Shown here: positions 1 to 11,748 of the stretch, in pieces
Numbering within the stretch: position 1 is the stretch's first letter
How the letters are laid out: each line of letters starts with the position of its first letter
Assembly: GCA_023078685.1 (NCBI GenBank)
Contig: JALGAS010000006.1
Location: 868,001 to 932,000, forward strand
DNA from: Neopestalotiopsis rosae
Taxonomy: Eukaryota > Ascomycota > Sordariomycetes > Amphisphaeriales > Sporocadaceae
Length of the DNA: 64,000 nucleotides
Direction of reading: 5' to 3'
Translations under genes and position numbers: made by a program
The notes under the pieces: model-generated
The model's database searches: none
What the model was told of the DNA's origin: nothing
Seen by the model: the letters and a program-made list of their open reading frames with translations, nothing else

Positions 1-309
1 GTCTCGGGTGCCGACTCCATGATATGCAGCAAAAATGGCAAAGGTCGAACAAGGGATATAGGCTGCCTATTTAGGGCACATCGATCAGCCAAGATGAAAG
101 TCTGAGAGTAAGGTATGGAATAGGCTCACACAGCTCATACAGATGACTGTATCGTCCCAGCCCCAAACCTTGCCGTCTCTCAGTAACCAAGCACGTACGA
201 AGATGCGTAGAGCGACGACGATGGTATTTAGGACGAAGAGCACGCAAGTGAAAATGATCATCGCCATGGCCAAGCCTTCTGGATTGAGCGCTCTTGCCTC
301 TGCCGCCAT
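1..309 (-). CDS. Rhodopsin-fold (PTH11-like) integral membrane protein, 5' part only
   Basis: The N-terminal part of a fungal seven-helix membrane protein runs off the left edge. Exon 1 is 309..141, with ATG at 309-307, and exon 2 is 62..1. The donor is GTATGAGC at 140 and the acceptor GGCAG ends at 63. Exon 1 encodes a hydrophobic helix followed by the family signature GWDD at about residues 48-51. Exon 2 begins a second hydrophobic stretch and ends in YHGVGTRD, the conserved motif that follows TM2 in the fungal rhodopsin-like family. These proteins sit in the plasma membrane and some (Pth11) sense surface or chemical cues; the ligand is unknown here. The rest of the gene lies outside the window, so a CFEM domain or cytoplasmic tail cannot be judged. 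The downstream codons fit the family, so this is not a pseudogene on present evidence. Confidence 0.85.
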
Positions 310-1204
310 CACGAAGAGACTGTGTCTTCCTTGAATATCAATGTGTTTCGTGATCGCACAGACAACGACTGACAAACCCTTTAGGATTGGAACAGGATGG
401 TGATATGCGTTGCAGTTGTCGATGGATAATCTCAATATTCGAGGAAAATAGGGACTGACGAGGCCAAATGTCGTGCTCTAAGGCTGTTGGGCAATCTGTA
501 TCCCGGACCGATGTGTAGACCAGCTGCGTCCCTTGCGTCCAATCTCGTCACTTCGAAAATGTGATCTCGGTCGGCACATTGCGGATCTACCAACAGGGTT
601 GTTATTGATTGCCATGCAACAAATACACCAGTACTTGGACATGCTCTCAATTGTTCGTACATCTGTCAACGGCCCATTCTCTGGCCAATAGGGAATATGG
701 AGATCAATTTGAGGGTCACATAGGAGGTTTTGATCTTATGCCAACTTCGCTCAACTGCTAGACCGCCAAAAGTCGTTTGCTGTCTCCTTACAAATTGTTC
801 TTATCGTAACGGTATGGGAAGTGACTGAAGCAGCATCGTGCAGGCTGTTTGACAGGTTGCAACTCTGAATCGGGGAAGTGATCCGGTGGAAGATAGATTT
901 CAGGGTCCACAGTTCCGTCCCATTGGGAATTGCCATTGCGTCGACCCTTGAACTACACCCTGGCTCACGCAAGCGAGCAAACATGAACTATTCACTTCGG
1001 CCCGCATAACAAAAACGGTGCAGGCGGGGAAGTGCCAGTCGCTTCCGGACCATGCAGCCCCGGCTGAACGTCCCGCGCCGTTGTCACCTCCTCCCCGCCA
1101 GTCGCGCCTTCGTGTCCGTACAATTCCCCTCAGATAAGTGCTTGTGGCTCTCTTTCCTCGCAATCCATATTGATCATTCTTTGTGTCGCCAGTACACACC
1201 CAAG
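310..1204. other. Divergent intergenic region
   Basis: This is the shared upstream region of the leftward receptor gene and the rightward P450. Only short frames without splice context or recognisable motifs are seen. A C-rich, pyrimidine-rich tract at about 1070-1120 precedes the P450 start and probably belongs to its promoter or 5' UTR. Confidence 0.6.
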
Positions 1205-3150
1205 ATGGACGTGGTTGCAGTCACAATCACCACGGCGATTGAGGTTTTCTTCCTCCGCAACAATGTAATACAGATTACGGAAAGGCTCAGCACCCATCAT
1301 GTCGTCGTTCTTTTTCTGGTGCAGTACTTGCTACTGAAATTCTATCGCATGGTTCTCTATCCAAAGTATTTCTCACCTCTTCGACATTTTCCAGGTCCAA
1401 GCGTAGGTCTTCATTGCTTGACTCTTGACCATAGACTCAGCACTGATTGAAGCAGGGTGGGCACTTGTTTCTGGGACAGACAGTCAACATTATGAAAGCC
1501 GAAACTCCTGTGACACTTTTCAACGAATGGATGCACCAATGGCCTGATGCCCCATTCATTCGCTACCTCGGTGTTGGTAATCAAGAGTTCCTCCTCCCAA
1601 ACAGCCTCAATGCGTACAAGGAAGTCCTCCAGACACATTGTTATTCGTTCCGCAAGCCCGACTGGTTCATTCGAATGACTAAAGAGATCATTGGCATCGG
1701 ACTTCTCAGTTTGGAAGGCGAAGCACATAAGCGCAATCGAAAGATGCTGAATGTCCCATTCGCTGCATCAAACATACGCAAACTCGAACCCCTCTTTAAA
1801 GAGAAGGCCCGTGGCATTGGTTCGATCTTTGACTCTGCAATCATTGCCGGCAGCGATGGAGGGAGGACTGGCGTAATTGATTGCACTGAAACTTTCTCCA
1901 AGGCTACGTTGGATATCATGGGCGTTTCCATTTTAGGTGACTAGTCTCGCATTTCCACAAAGCACGGACGTGATCGGTGACTCACTTTAATCAATGTGAT
2001 CAGGAAAGGAACTGTGCCAGCTGAATACTGTTCGATACACTGGAAAGGATACATCAAATGCAGCGGTCAAGGAAGAATACTCATTCGCTCAAGCCTACCA
2101 CATCTTCTTTGCTCCGGGCCCCGTCGGCAAGTTGCTCACATACTTCAACGGATTCTTCCCATTGCGCTGGCTACCACTTGAGGCGAACCGCGAGTTCAAG
2201 TTTGCAATGTGGTGGTTGAATGACACACTCACCAAAGTCCGCAGAGATCGTTTCCAAGAGGTGGAAGCGGCCATGGCCAAGGGGACGTACGAGAGCAGCG
2301 AGTCACGAGATCTGGCTACTTTGAGTAAGCCAATACTCATTTTGATAACATGCACAAGCTAACCCTGGTTCTTTAGTGGTAGAGGAGAGCCTTCCAGGTG
2401 GTTCGATAAGCGGTCTATCGGAAGAAGTCTTTGTTGGTCATGTATGTTTTCACGCCTAGCCGGTAAATGAAAAGATTTTAGTCCTGCTAACGAGTTCAAA
2501 GCTACTACAATTCATGGCTGCGGGCCACGATACATCAGCCAACGTTCTGTCTTGGAGCTTGTTGATCATGGCTGAGCATCAGGATATACAAAACTTCCTT
2601 CGCAGTGAAATAAACAGCCTCTTCCATAACTTCCCGGAGCCAACATATAATCAGATTGACGAGCTGACATACTTGGAAAATTTCATTAAAGAGACCCTTC
2701 GGGTGTATTCACCAGGTGAGTGACTGTCTATCTTGAACATCGGAACACGCCTACTGACTCCCGAAAGCCACCACATACCACAAACAATCGACACAAGATC
2801 TTGTGATTGAGGGCCATCGTATCCCCAAGGGAACCTGTTTCGACATAGCGCCATCTATGGCCATGTTTAATCCTCTGGTATGGGGCCCTGATAGCCACGA
2901 GGTCGACCCCAGCCGTTGGGACAACTTGACCAGCGAGCAATCGAATCCGTATGCCTTTGGGGCATTCTCCAATGGACCACGAATTTGTATTGGCAAGGCT
3001 TTTGCAATGATGGAAATCAAGACCATACTCATCGAACTCGTGAGAAACTACAAGTTCTTGAGCGTCGAAAAGAACTACACGGTAGAGAACCCCAACTTGA
3101 CACTGCGACCAGCAGGATTGGAGATTCGGCTTGAGAGAATAAAGCAGTAA
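1205..3150 (+). CDS. Cytochrome P450 monooxygenase
   Basis: Six exons (1205..1402, 1456..1936, 2004..2324, 2377..2441, 2502..2715, 2768..3150) join in frame to a 553-residue protein, normal for a fungal microsomal P450. An N-terminal hydrophobic segment at about residues 35-50 (VVVLFLVQYLLLKFY) is the ER anchor and is followed by the proline hinge HFPGPS. The I-helix oxygen-activation motif AAGHDTSA, the K-helix ExxR (ETLR), a PSRW PERF-type motif and the heme loop FSNGPRICIG with the axial Cys at residue 500 are all present, so the enzyme looks functional. The start chosen is the ATG giving the membrane anchor; an upstream in-frame ATG at 1052 would add an unlikely leader. The substrate is unknown. 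Neighbouring transporters and a hydrolase are compatible with xenobiotic or secondary metabolism, but no backbone synthase is seen. Confidence 0.95.
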
Positions 3151-3311
3151 ATAAAGAGAAGGAGATAGCTATTCATGATTTTCCCTTCAACTCCAGTGCG
3201 CTAAAGCCCATGATCCTATGCCACATAAACGAAATCATCATAGTACCAAAAATGAACCGATCTAACAAATCCAAAGTCATGACAAAAGAAAAGACATTGC
3301 TCTGCCCTGAC

Positions 3312-4064
3312 TTAACCGAGGTAGTCGTACACCAGGGTAGCAGAAGCACTATCGCCCAGGCCATTGGTCATCTTGATCTTGCCCGAGTAGCGACCATTGA
3401 GGATACCCCAGACCTGCTCCGAGCGCCAGGCGTCCTTGCCATTCTTGCCATTGGTGCGGACGGACCAGCGCACGACATACTCGTCGGGACCATTATCGGT
3501 ACGGGCGAGCCAGTCGTCCGTCAAGAAGTCACCCAGCTCGCCGCGCTCGGCGGCCAGGTCGGCCACGGTACACAGGCGCATGCGGATGGTCAGGCTGCCG
3601 ACGACGGGCTCGTCCTTTGTAAACTCGACGCCGTCGAGCACGTGCGTCTCCGTGTTCTTGGTCTTGACGCCTAGGGCGCGCAGCGGCGCCGTGCTCATGA
3701 TGCCCAGACCCGAGATCTCGGACGTCATGCTCATCTGGTATAGCTCTTCCGCGGGTGTCTTTTCCGAGTAGTAGCGGTCCATGGAGAAGCCGAGCTTGAT
3801 CTTGGCGATCTTTTGGATCTGGCGGAGGGCGTAGGGGACACCTTGCTGTTTGGAGCTTGTTAGTCTACTACCATACTCAAGATGATGACTAGTGAGAGGA
3901 ACGGGGATACTTACCAGAGCCATGATCTCATCTTGCGAGTCGCTGAGCTCCTTGTTCTATGTGGGCAGTTAGTGACAGCCATCTAAATTCTGTGAACCAA
4001 TGGGAATTACCGGAACAAACTGCCCCTTCAGGGTCTTGATGGTTCTGCCTTGGGGAATAGCCAT
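3312..4064 (-). CDS. Conserved fungal protein of unknown function, 209 residues
   Basis: Three exons (4064..4011, 3956..3915, 3845..3312) have clean GTAA donors and join to 209 residues starting MAIPQGRT. I do not recognise the family with certainty. The protein has no signal peptide or membrane helix. The second half alternates short beta-like stretches with acidic loops and ends in repeated strand-like patterns (VWGILNGRYSGKIKM, SASATLVYDYLG). A small beta-barrel or lipocalin-like fold is therefore possible, but this is inference. Introns and codon use look normal. It is transcribed convergently with the P450 (161 bases between stops), so its own promoter lies beyond 4064. Confidence 0.8.
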
Positions 4065-4863
4065 GATCGCGAAATGAGCTTTCGGAAATATTTCGCAAAG
4101 GAGCACTGCGATTGTGTTGGTGATTAGTGGCTTTTTGTAAATGAGGTTGGTAATGGATGGATCCTTGGTGAAGTATTGATGGTAATGATAAAAGGAAACA
4201 ATATCTCCATCCATTCTTTTCATTGTATATATACAGCGATCACGATATTATCTGACCATGTATCATATTACGGTATGCGTATGTGGCAACGGTGCCTCGG
4301 CATGGGTATACCACCTCGCGATCGCTGCCAAGCTTACTATACCGTACAGCGCACCCGGTGCAGACGTCGCACATAACTGTCGCGGGGTAAGCCATACTGT
4401 TCACTGCATGTTTTTAGGATGCAATGATCTAGTAATTGCATGTAAAATCGAGGCGATCATATTTTGAATTCTTGAGAGAACTCGGTCATTTAATTTGTCT
4501 CTATGCTTTGTGGCGTCTACATGAAGCTTTCGTTGCCGCCTGCATCTGCTTACTGCGAAGACAGCACCATCGCCGTATAATCCACCTAATGTGGGGAAAC
4601 GATCCTCAGCAGCCGAGGCAGGCATCTTATGCCCATATTCGGCTCGCTCAGCATCCTGCCAATGCAAATGCAACACTCTCTTTTCATGTCGCAGTGGGCC
4701 TACGACGAATCACAATCAATCATCAGGTGATCGATCAGCCCAAGTTATGGAAGAAGAGTCTGACTCGTTCCAAGACCCGGCTCAGAAAGACCGCCCAAAT
4801 GACACCAATATTCACAAAACTCTAGAATTCTACCATTTTCTACCATTTATCCACGAGTGTTGA
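4065..4863. other. Intergenic region
   Basis: This holds the promoter of the 209-residue gene and the 3' flank of the MFS gene. An AT-rich pyrimidine/TATATATA tract at about 4225-4235 lies about 165 bases upstream of the 209-residue start and is a candidate core promoter. No convincing gene is seen. Confidence 0.5.
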
Positions 4864-6474
4864 TCATAGGAACCATCGGAATTCCGGCACACTCGGTCCA
4901 TCACGCAGCTTGTAAGTAGGAACATCGCGCGCGTGAGTCGTGACCCCGGCCCTACGGTTCCTCCGATGATTGTCAAAAACCATGTAAGCGCCCAGCAGTC
5001 CCGCGACAAGCGCGCCCGTGGCACCAAACGTCGCCGTGGTGATGAGCGCCGACTCGTACTTGGGCGCCTCGCGCGACAAGAAGATGTTGCTCGATACCAG
5101 GCCCATGAGGTTGGCCAGCGGCACGCCGACCGACGTGAGGAGGACGCGGCGGCCCTCGTGGGCGATATTGTTATTGTACCATGCCGAGAGCAATACTGAC
5201 GGGGCCGACGTGCCCCATACCATCATGAAGCAGGCGTAATAGGCCAGGCGGATCTGTGCCTCGACGTCGGTGATGGCGGCGTAGATAATGAAGCCCGTAA
5301 AGGTAAAGATGAAACCCAACATTATAAAAGGAAAGCGCATGCGCAAAAAGTCGGAGCTGAAAGCCAGTATCAAGAGCATCGCGGCGCCGCCAACGTTGGG
5401 GGCTACCGTGTACAGGTTGGTCTTGACGGTACTGTAACCGAGTCTCTGAATGATTTGCGGCATGAAGAGCGACACGGATTGCAGAGGCACACCAAGACAA
5501 ATCTCGATAAGAAGGAAGCCATAGGTCGAGGGGTACTTGAAAATCTTGAGGGCGTCCCTGAGATTGAATTCTTCCGACACAATCGACGACGAATCAACGG
5601 CCATGCGATGGTAGGCCAGCGCCTTCTCCTCCTCGTTCAAGAACTTGGCCGATGCGGCATCACGTGGGAGGTACCAAAAGGCGAAGATTGAGAAGAGAAC
5701 CGACGCTGAGCCCTCGATAATGAAGAGATAGCGCCATGACTGCAAGTGCGACTTGATTTGGAAAACACCAAAAGAGAGGAGACCACTAAAGGCGTTGGCG
5801 ATATTCGAGGCGGCGTAAAAGATGGCCAAGCGTCGTGCGAGCTCACCGCGGCGATAAAAGGTGGTTTGGTAGTAGATCACGAGCGGGAAAAAGCCACCCT
5901 CCGCCACGCCGAGAAAGAATCGCAGAGCAAAGATGCCTCCAAAGTTGGTAGCAGCGGCGGTGCACAGCGTCATTGATCCAAATATGAACATGAGTATCGG
6001 CAGGACGCGAGCAGGACCAAATTTCTTGCCCACCAAGGCGACCGGAGGTGCAAAGAGCACATAGGGCACGAAAAAGATCGAGACAATGAGGTTGTACTTT
6101 GCCTTGGGTATGCCAAGATCTGTAGCTTGTTAGTCTGGTGCGCTTGTCGATGCTTTCGGGGGTACTGCTTACCGTCCGTAAGACCTGCTGTCTGTGCATT
6201 TCCAAGGTTTCCCTTATCCAATGCGTTGAAGAGGTCTAGATTTGGTGAAGAGAAAGTCATCAGTACAAGAGCCATCTTCCATTTTCGCTGAATTGTACTC
6301 ACACATGACTGCTAGTACAGGCAGAATCCGAACATCAAACTTGCGGCAGAGATGTCTTTCGGCGACGGGGTCGACAACACGCGCTGTATCAGCCAGTGGC
6401 ACGTCATGGCTACCGACTTTACCAACTGCGACGCCATCGTCCTGCATGTGCTTGTCGTCCTTGGAGTCCTCCAT
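4864..6474 (-). CDS. MFS transporter, Dal5/allantoate-permease-like (anion:cation symporter)
   Basis: Three exons (6474..6303, 6235..6173, 6119..4864) encode 496 residues. The N-terminus is hydrophilic (MEDSKDDKH) and is followed by the family signature around RKFDVRILPVL, then LDKGNLGNAQTAGL in TM1. The short loop GKKFGPARVLP, the helix GVAEGGFFPLVIYY with its RRGELARR loop, and about twelve hydrophobic segments follow. These features identify the fungal Dal5/Tna1/Vht1-type ACS family of plasma-membrane importers of small organic anions or vitamins. The substrate cannot be read from sequence. ATG at 6474 is chosen; the only in-frame extension would use a TTG codon. The gene is divergent from the alpha/beta hydrolase at 7328, so the two may share a promoter region. 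Confidence 0.93.
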
Positions 6475-7327
6475 TGTCAATTGCTGCTCACCAGATGGAT
6501 GTTGAGCTGGAGGAAAAAGAAAGAAGCCTTGATTGCAAAGAGACAGCAGAAGTCGACTTTGTACACTAGATATCTATCTCCCTTGCATTTTTACTCATGA
6601 CAAGGGTTGGCTGTTGCTAACGAGAATAGCAGATGCGATGATAAGCTGCCCTGGCTTCGTGTTAACGTAGTATCGGTGCTTGGGTGTTATCCAATCATGG
6701 CGAGTCAGAAAGCATGGAATGGCTGGCCGATCAGCGAGTGCCATCCCTGGATAAGGTGAGGGAGCTGATATGTGAACAGTGGGGTAGATCGGGGTGCTAG
6801 AACAGATACAGATTGACTTCGGATAATCAATGATTCGCCGATTGCTGCCGAGTGCATGTCGTGCCCTTGCATGCATGCCTCATGTTCATCTTGGTCACGG
6901 AAAAAATTGCCTGTACAAGATCCAAGGATCTGTGTTCATATAATTACAAAGGGATGATGGCATTACAATATGTCATGGCACGTGTCTTATCAACCTACTG
7001 CGGCTTGTGCCTGAACTGCCGTTAGCGGACCCATCCGAGAATGGCAGTGACTATAGTGTACGGATACTCCGCACTTCGGCGGACCCTCACCGTAGTTTGT
7101 TTCTCTGCGACGAGCTACTGTGTACTTCTTGCCCCGGATCCACGCACACGGGGAGGTAAGCGGGAGGGGAAAGGCGCGAGGGAGGAGACTACCAAACAAT
7201 TGATTAGATTGACTATTTCTGGTGCAAACTTATGTGAAGAAATATCACTCGACCTTACCAACCTCAAATAATTCTATTCACCCCGATAATTGAGAAGTGC
7301 GAACCCACCTTGACCCAGACGTGCATA
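6475..7327. other. Divergent intergenic region between MFS carrier and hydrolase
   Basis: No gene is supported. The stretch is the putative shared promoter region of two divergent genes. A purine-rich tract at about 7150-7185 (gggaggtaagcgggagggga) lies upstream of the hydrolase. No specific factor site is assigned. Confidence 0.5.
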
Positions 7328-8407
7328 ATGGCAGGACAGCCTCAACCACCCTATCCTCTCCACGAGTCGACCAAGGGCCGCATCAATGAAGAATACGCCG
7401 CCTTTTACAACAAGCACATTATCGACAAACAGCAAGTGCATCTGCAACCGGTAGAAGCCTCGAGAGCCAGTGGTATCCTAATTCCCGGAGCCGGGCCCTT
7501 GCAACCCGTTGCCAGCACTGCCGATTACTCCGTGGTCCGGAAGGAGAGCCAGGGCCCGGATGTCAGGGTGCGGTGTTTCACGCCCGAAGGGGACAAGCCC
7601 GCTGCCGGATGGCCCGTCTGCATTTACTTTCACGGAGGAGGCTGGGTTCTTGGCACGATTGATACGGAGAATGTCATTGCTTCCAACTTGTGCGCCCGGG
7701 GGAAATGTGTAGTGGTGGCAGTAGATTATCGGTAAGTCATGGTGAAACGCTGTATATACATTACCTATTGGGAGAGACCCCAAGTTGACACAGCCACTTT
7801 AAGACTGGCCCCAGAGGATCCTTTCCCTGCTGCGGTTGATGATTGCTGGGAGGCCGTCTTGTGGGCATTAGGCGAAGGAAAGAAGATCTTGGATATCGAC
7901 GAGACCAAGCTGGCCACAGGAGGATCATCAGCCGGCGCCAACCTGGCGGCCATCATGTGCCAAAGGGCCGCTGACCGTGGAGGTCCCAAGTTCCTCTTGC
8001 AACTACTATCCGTACCAGTAATGGACAATACGGCCGACGTCAGCAACAATCAGTCGTGGGCAGAGAACCAGTTCAGCCCGGCGCTGCCCGCAGAGAAGAT
8101 GCTCTGGTACCGGCGCCACTACCTGCCCAAGCAGGAAGACTGGGCCCACCCTGAGGCGAGTCCTCTGTTCTGGAAGGGTGACTGGTCCAAGTTGCCGCCA
8201 GCATGTTTCGTTCTCGGAGAATTGGATGTCCTCCGGACAGAGGGCGAACAGTTTGCCGAGAAGCTCAAGGAGGCCGGGGTGGCCGCCGATGTCAACACTA
8301 TGAAGGGCCAGCCTCACCCTTTCATTGCCATGGACGCCGTTTTGGAGGCTGGGTCCCGCGCTATCACATTGTTCTGCGACGCTTTGTACAAAGCCATGTA
8401 TACTTGA
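7328..8407 (+). CDS. Alpha/beta hydrolase, HSL/abhydrolase_3 family esterase
   Basis: Two exons (7328..7731, 7804..8407) give 335 residues. The oxyanion-hole motif HGGGW is at residues 102-106, the nucleophile elbow GSSAG carries Ser177, and the acid and base of the triad fit Asp276 (GELDVLR) and His306 (GQPHPF). The DYRLAPE segment that follows the intron junction is typical of hormone-sensitive-lipase-like esterases. No signal peptide or membrane segment is present, so a cytosolic esterase or lactonase acting on small acyl esters is likely. ATG at 7328 is used; an apparent 6-residue extension begins with TTG. It lies divergent from the Dal5-like carrier, suggesting import followed by ester cleavage of a small molecule (inference). 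Confidence 0.94.
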
Positions 8408-8826
8408 TCATCTTATGTCTATTGCAATTGCGTCCTTGATCGTCTTTTCAAATCGCCATAGGCCAGATATTGATCGACAGGTGCTCTCTCGTGGTACTGT
8501 GTATGTGGAATCAAAATTTCGATGCATCAATAGGGCAAATTAGAATTGAGAAAGATAATTCTCGGCGTGCTCATAATTTTCACCCTCCCTGCCTGCCAAC
8601 AATGAACGCAACTAGCAGACCTTGCGTGGTTCCCATTCACGCCTTCACACCTTGCGCCGAGGGCTTCTTTCGAGATCCTCGCCTCTTCTTTCCGCTGCGA
8701 AGAGTAGCAGAAGAAAAAGGGAGTCAAATTAAGAATGCAATGTGAAGACGAAATTTAGTAATATAATATTTTCAGATAAAAATAAAAAATATATTTTCTC
8801 TCTAAATACCTTTTTTGTTGTTCTCA
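8408..8826. other. Intergenic, AT-rich
   Basis: This holds the 3' flanks of the hydrolase and of the weak leftward model below. A strongly AT-rich stretch at 8755-8825 is present, and no gene is seen. Confidence 0.5.
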
Positions 8827-9491
8827 TTATCCTCCGAGTCTGGGATCAACTGGTCTGTTGTGTGCTTGGCTCGAGGTTCTATAGGAGGCGGCGAGAGGCA
8901 AGGGACTGGAGCCAAAGTGAATTAGGTAAAGGCGGACAGGAAGGGCCGGGACATAACCTAGACGGCGAACAATGTCATTGACAATGCGTCTGGCGTCGGC
9001 ATACTCAGCAAAAGCACTCATGGCTGTGGCGAAGTCCCGGTTGATGTCGTTGCTGAGTCGACTGCAAGAAATCGTTGTGATCAGGAACGTAAGTTAGAAA
9101 GAGTTGTATTGGTAAAGAGAAGTGAGTTTTTACAAGCTAAAATACGCCCGTTCCCCGGTTCCGGGGAAGTTTCCATGACATTCACATTACATCGTCCCGT
9201 GGTTGCCCCTGCGACTACGCCGTAAGTGCGGCGGGCATCGTTGAGCTTCTGGTGCAAATTGTCAAGCAATTGGGCGACACGCTCCAAGAGGTCTGCTGCC
9301 GGATGCGGTTGCTGTTCAAGTCGAGGGACAACTGCGACTGGTGGGGGCAGCGGCTGAGCTGGCAGCTGCCGGGCGGGCAACGGCTGTTGTAAGTCCCGTG
9401 CATCGAGGATCGCTTCATGCAGTTCATCCAACAGTCGATTCTCTGTGTTTCCTCGGCAGACAAAATGACCACAGGTATCATAATGGTTCAT
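8827..9491 (-). CDS. Unrecognised hypothetical protein, uncertain model
   Basis: A leftward frame starts at ATG 9491 (MNHYDTCGHFVCRG) and reads through a Pro/Gln-rich segment. It continues into helix-like sequence (LLERVAQLLDNLHQKLNDARRTYG) near 9220. A second helix-like frame (DINRDFATAMSAFAEYADA) lies after a good acceptor, TTCTTGCAG ending at 9062, and stops at 8827. The two probably belong to one gene split by an intron of about 130-170 bases, but I could not find a donor giving the right phase, so the junction is unresolved. No domain is recognised. Either a real small gene or a decayed one is possible. Confidence 0.35.
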
Positions 9492-9764
9492 TCGACTTGC
9501 AGGACTATGAAGGTCGTCGTGCCCCGAAGGAACGGCAATTGCTCCACAACGTCTAAGAACGGAGAAAAAGATTAAATAGTGTATATAGGTATATATATTG
9601 AAAGATATTTTTGCACGACAGAATATGAATTGAATAATGGACTTGTTATAGGGATCCGAGTCAGCAATAAGCAGCATGGAACTATTTCGACAATCTCGTT
9701 CCTCCCATTACGCCTTACCACCCTCCCATAACCAAATTTACCCGCGCTTAGCTGATCCCATCGG

Positions 9765-10598
9765 TTACGTGAAAGCCTTGAAGAAGCCGATGACGCCGAC
9801 TCCAGTTTTGTTCTTGAGCTCCGCTTCCACCCGGTCAATAGTTTCACGATCCTCTCTTGCCCATTTATCCATAGTCACTCCATTAACCCCCTTGATACAC
9901 TGTGCCTTGCACCGCAGTGCCTGTTGCACGGCATCCGACACCCCCCGACCGATGGCGCCAGCAGTCTCGAGCAGACTTCGCACTCTGTCTTGGACCGGCT
10001 CAAGCCAGGCCCTTATGACCTGGTCACGCTCGAAAAGGATGCGCTCGGTAGGAATGCCCCCAGGGCCGCCCCAGACTCGACGAGCAAAGTCTGGCCAGGC
10101 TCGCAGGAGCGCCGCCACGGGGATATAAGCATCGCCACCGCACTCGCAGCTTTGGAGGCTGACGCTGTGAACGATATTCGCATACAAGGGCAGAGCACGA
10201 TGATTGACGGGGATACTGCAGCCGTCGGCCAATGCCAATACTTCGCAGCTCCTGTCAAAGGTTGACGGCGATGGTCTGGGACGCAGGTCACCTTCTTGTG
10301 GCACGGAAAACCTGGACACCTCTGCGTCCTCATACAAATCTTCCTGCAGCATTTCCTCGTCATTTTCCTCCGGTTCCACCCCTAGATCCTCCCACTCATC
10401 ATCATGCAAATTCTGCTCCGGTTTTTCTCGTGGGCCTAAAGAAGGCGACGGCGGGGACGGACCGCTTGACTCCAGCTGAAATTGGTACCTCTCGTTGGCT
10501 GCGCACCGGAAAGAGCGCGGACGTAGAGGCGACGCCGACCTCGCTCGAAGGCCAGATAGCTTTCTCAGCCTTTTGGAAATGGAACGGCGGGCAGGCAT
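9765..10598 (-). CDS. Unrecognised 277-residue protein
   Basis: A single uninterrupted frame from ATG 10598 encodes 277 residues. The N-terminus is very basic and Ser/Arg-rich (MPARRSISKRLRKLSG), then comes an acidic stretch around residues 65-90. The C-terminal half is helix-like, with FERDQVIRAWLEPVQDRVR and a Cys-containing segment (SLQSCECGG). There is no signal peptide or membrane helix. The basic-then-acidic start suggests nuclear or nucleic-acid contact, but this is inference. The coding-like composition and length support a gene. Its leftward neighbour in the same orientation is the uncertain model at 8827. Confidence 0.6.
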   Translation of the reverse strand: MPARRSISKRLRKLSGLRARSASPLRPRSFRCAANERYQFQLESSGPSPPSPSLGPREKPEQNLHDDEWEDLGVEPEENDEEMLQEDLYEDAEVSRFSVPQEGDLRPRPSPSTFDRSCEVLALADGCSIPVNHRALPLYANIVHSVSLQSCECGGDAYIPVAALLRAWPDFARRVWGGPGGIPTERILFERDQVIRAWLEPVQDRVRSLLETAGAIGRGVSDAVQQALRCKAQCIKGVNGVTMDKWAREDRETIDRVEAELKNKTGVGVIGFFKAFT

Positions 10599-11748
10599 CT
10601 TGTCTTGTCACTCTTTGGACAGTTTTAGGCTTTCGGGTATTTTGGTAATTTAATCCAGGTGGATAAGGCGAGAAATGACCAAGTTCATCTGGAATGATCC
10701 ATCATAGATCTGGACCTTAAATACTTCGACATTTACTTGATGCTGCTACGGGTGAGTGCTCATGGCCTTACAAACAAGACATTGTAGATTACTATACTGA
10801 AATGGACAATGCAGTGTTATGCGAATACAAAGGAATCGTCGCATAGCTGTGATTTCTTTGGGACAAACACAATGCATTAGTCTATCAAAGGGTCAACATG
10901 CAGGGAAGATAACAAAATACAATGGCTTTGGGCCGATTCTCTTAGTTGCTTCTGTGAATGCTTCCATTTTCCGATGAGCAAACGGCATGATTTAGATGAG
11001 TGCTGATATGAATGAAGCTCTACTTGAGCAGATTGCCTTTGAGTATATGGTTCCAAAGGTTTTTATCGTCCGCGGAGGTGTGATGCTTTTTATGGTATTG
11101 GCCAACACTAAAAATCAAATATTCTTCGCAATGTGCCCAGAAGCTTGACTGGTATCAGCTACAGAGCGATCTGATTGATCTGGTGAACTGATTGCACATG
11201 ACCAACTCGTGTCAAGCAAGTATATGCTTGGATAAGATACAGACATGTGTTGGTGATAATCTTTTGAAACTGCCGAGAAAGTTGTGCAATTTATGTAGCC
11301 AAGGTCAATTAGTGGACACAAGGAACTGTTCATATGAAACAATGCAGCTTTGTTGTCAGTTCTTGACAATACTTTGTCCCTTTGTATCAAGATCTGTCTA
11401 TCCATTGTGAGCGCTTTAATTGAGTCTCATGGAAACAAAGAACAATTCATTGTGACTAAACTTTAGTTCTCGCCATCTTCTTTGCAGCTCTCCGTACCAT
11501 GGCATAATGATTGTTCTTCTCTTTACATGGGCCAGTTGAGTTAGAGTCAGTAAGGTAATGGATAAGATAACCCTCGATTGGAGCTAGAAAGTAAGTGCTA
11601 CAGAAAGAATCCAAAAAATGTCAAAATGAAAGACGGTGGTATCGTTCGCCGCTACTGAAAACAATCTCAATGAATCCATCACCCACTTTGCCCGTTGGTC
11701 GTTAGACCATTCTACAAAATCGGACCTATACCGGAGCAGGACGCCGAC
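10599..11748. other. Intergenic region, AT-rich
   Basis: This region is rich in A/T and stop codons in all frames, and I see no gene, RNA gene or repeat. It is the upstream region of the 277-residue gene and the 3' flank of the sugar transporter. Confidence 0.5.
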
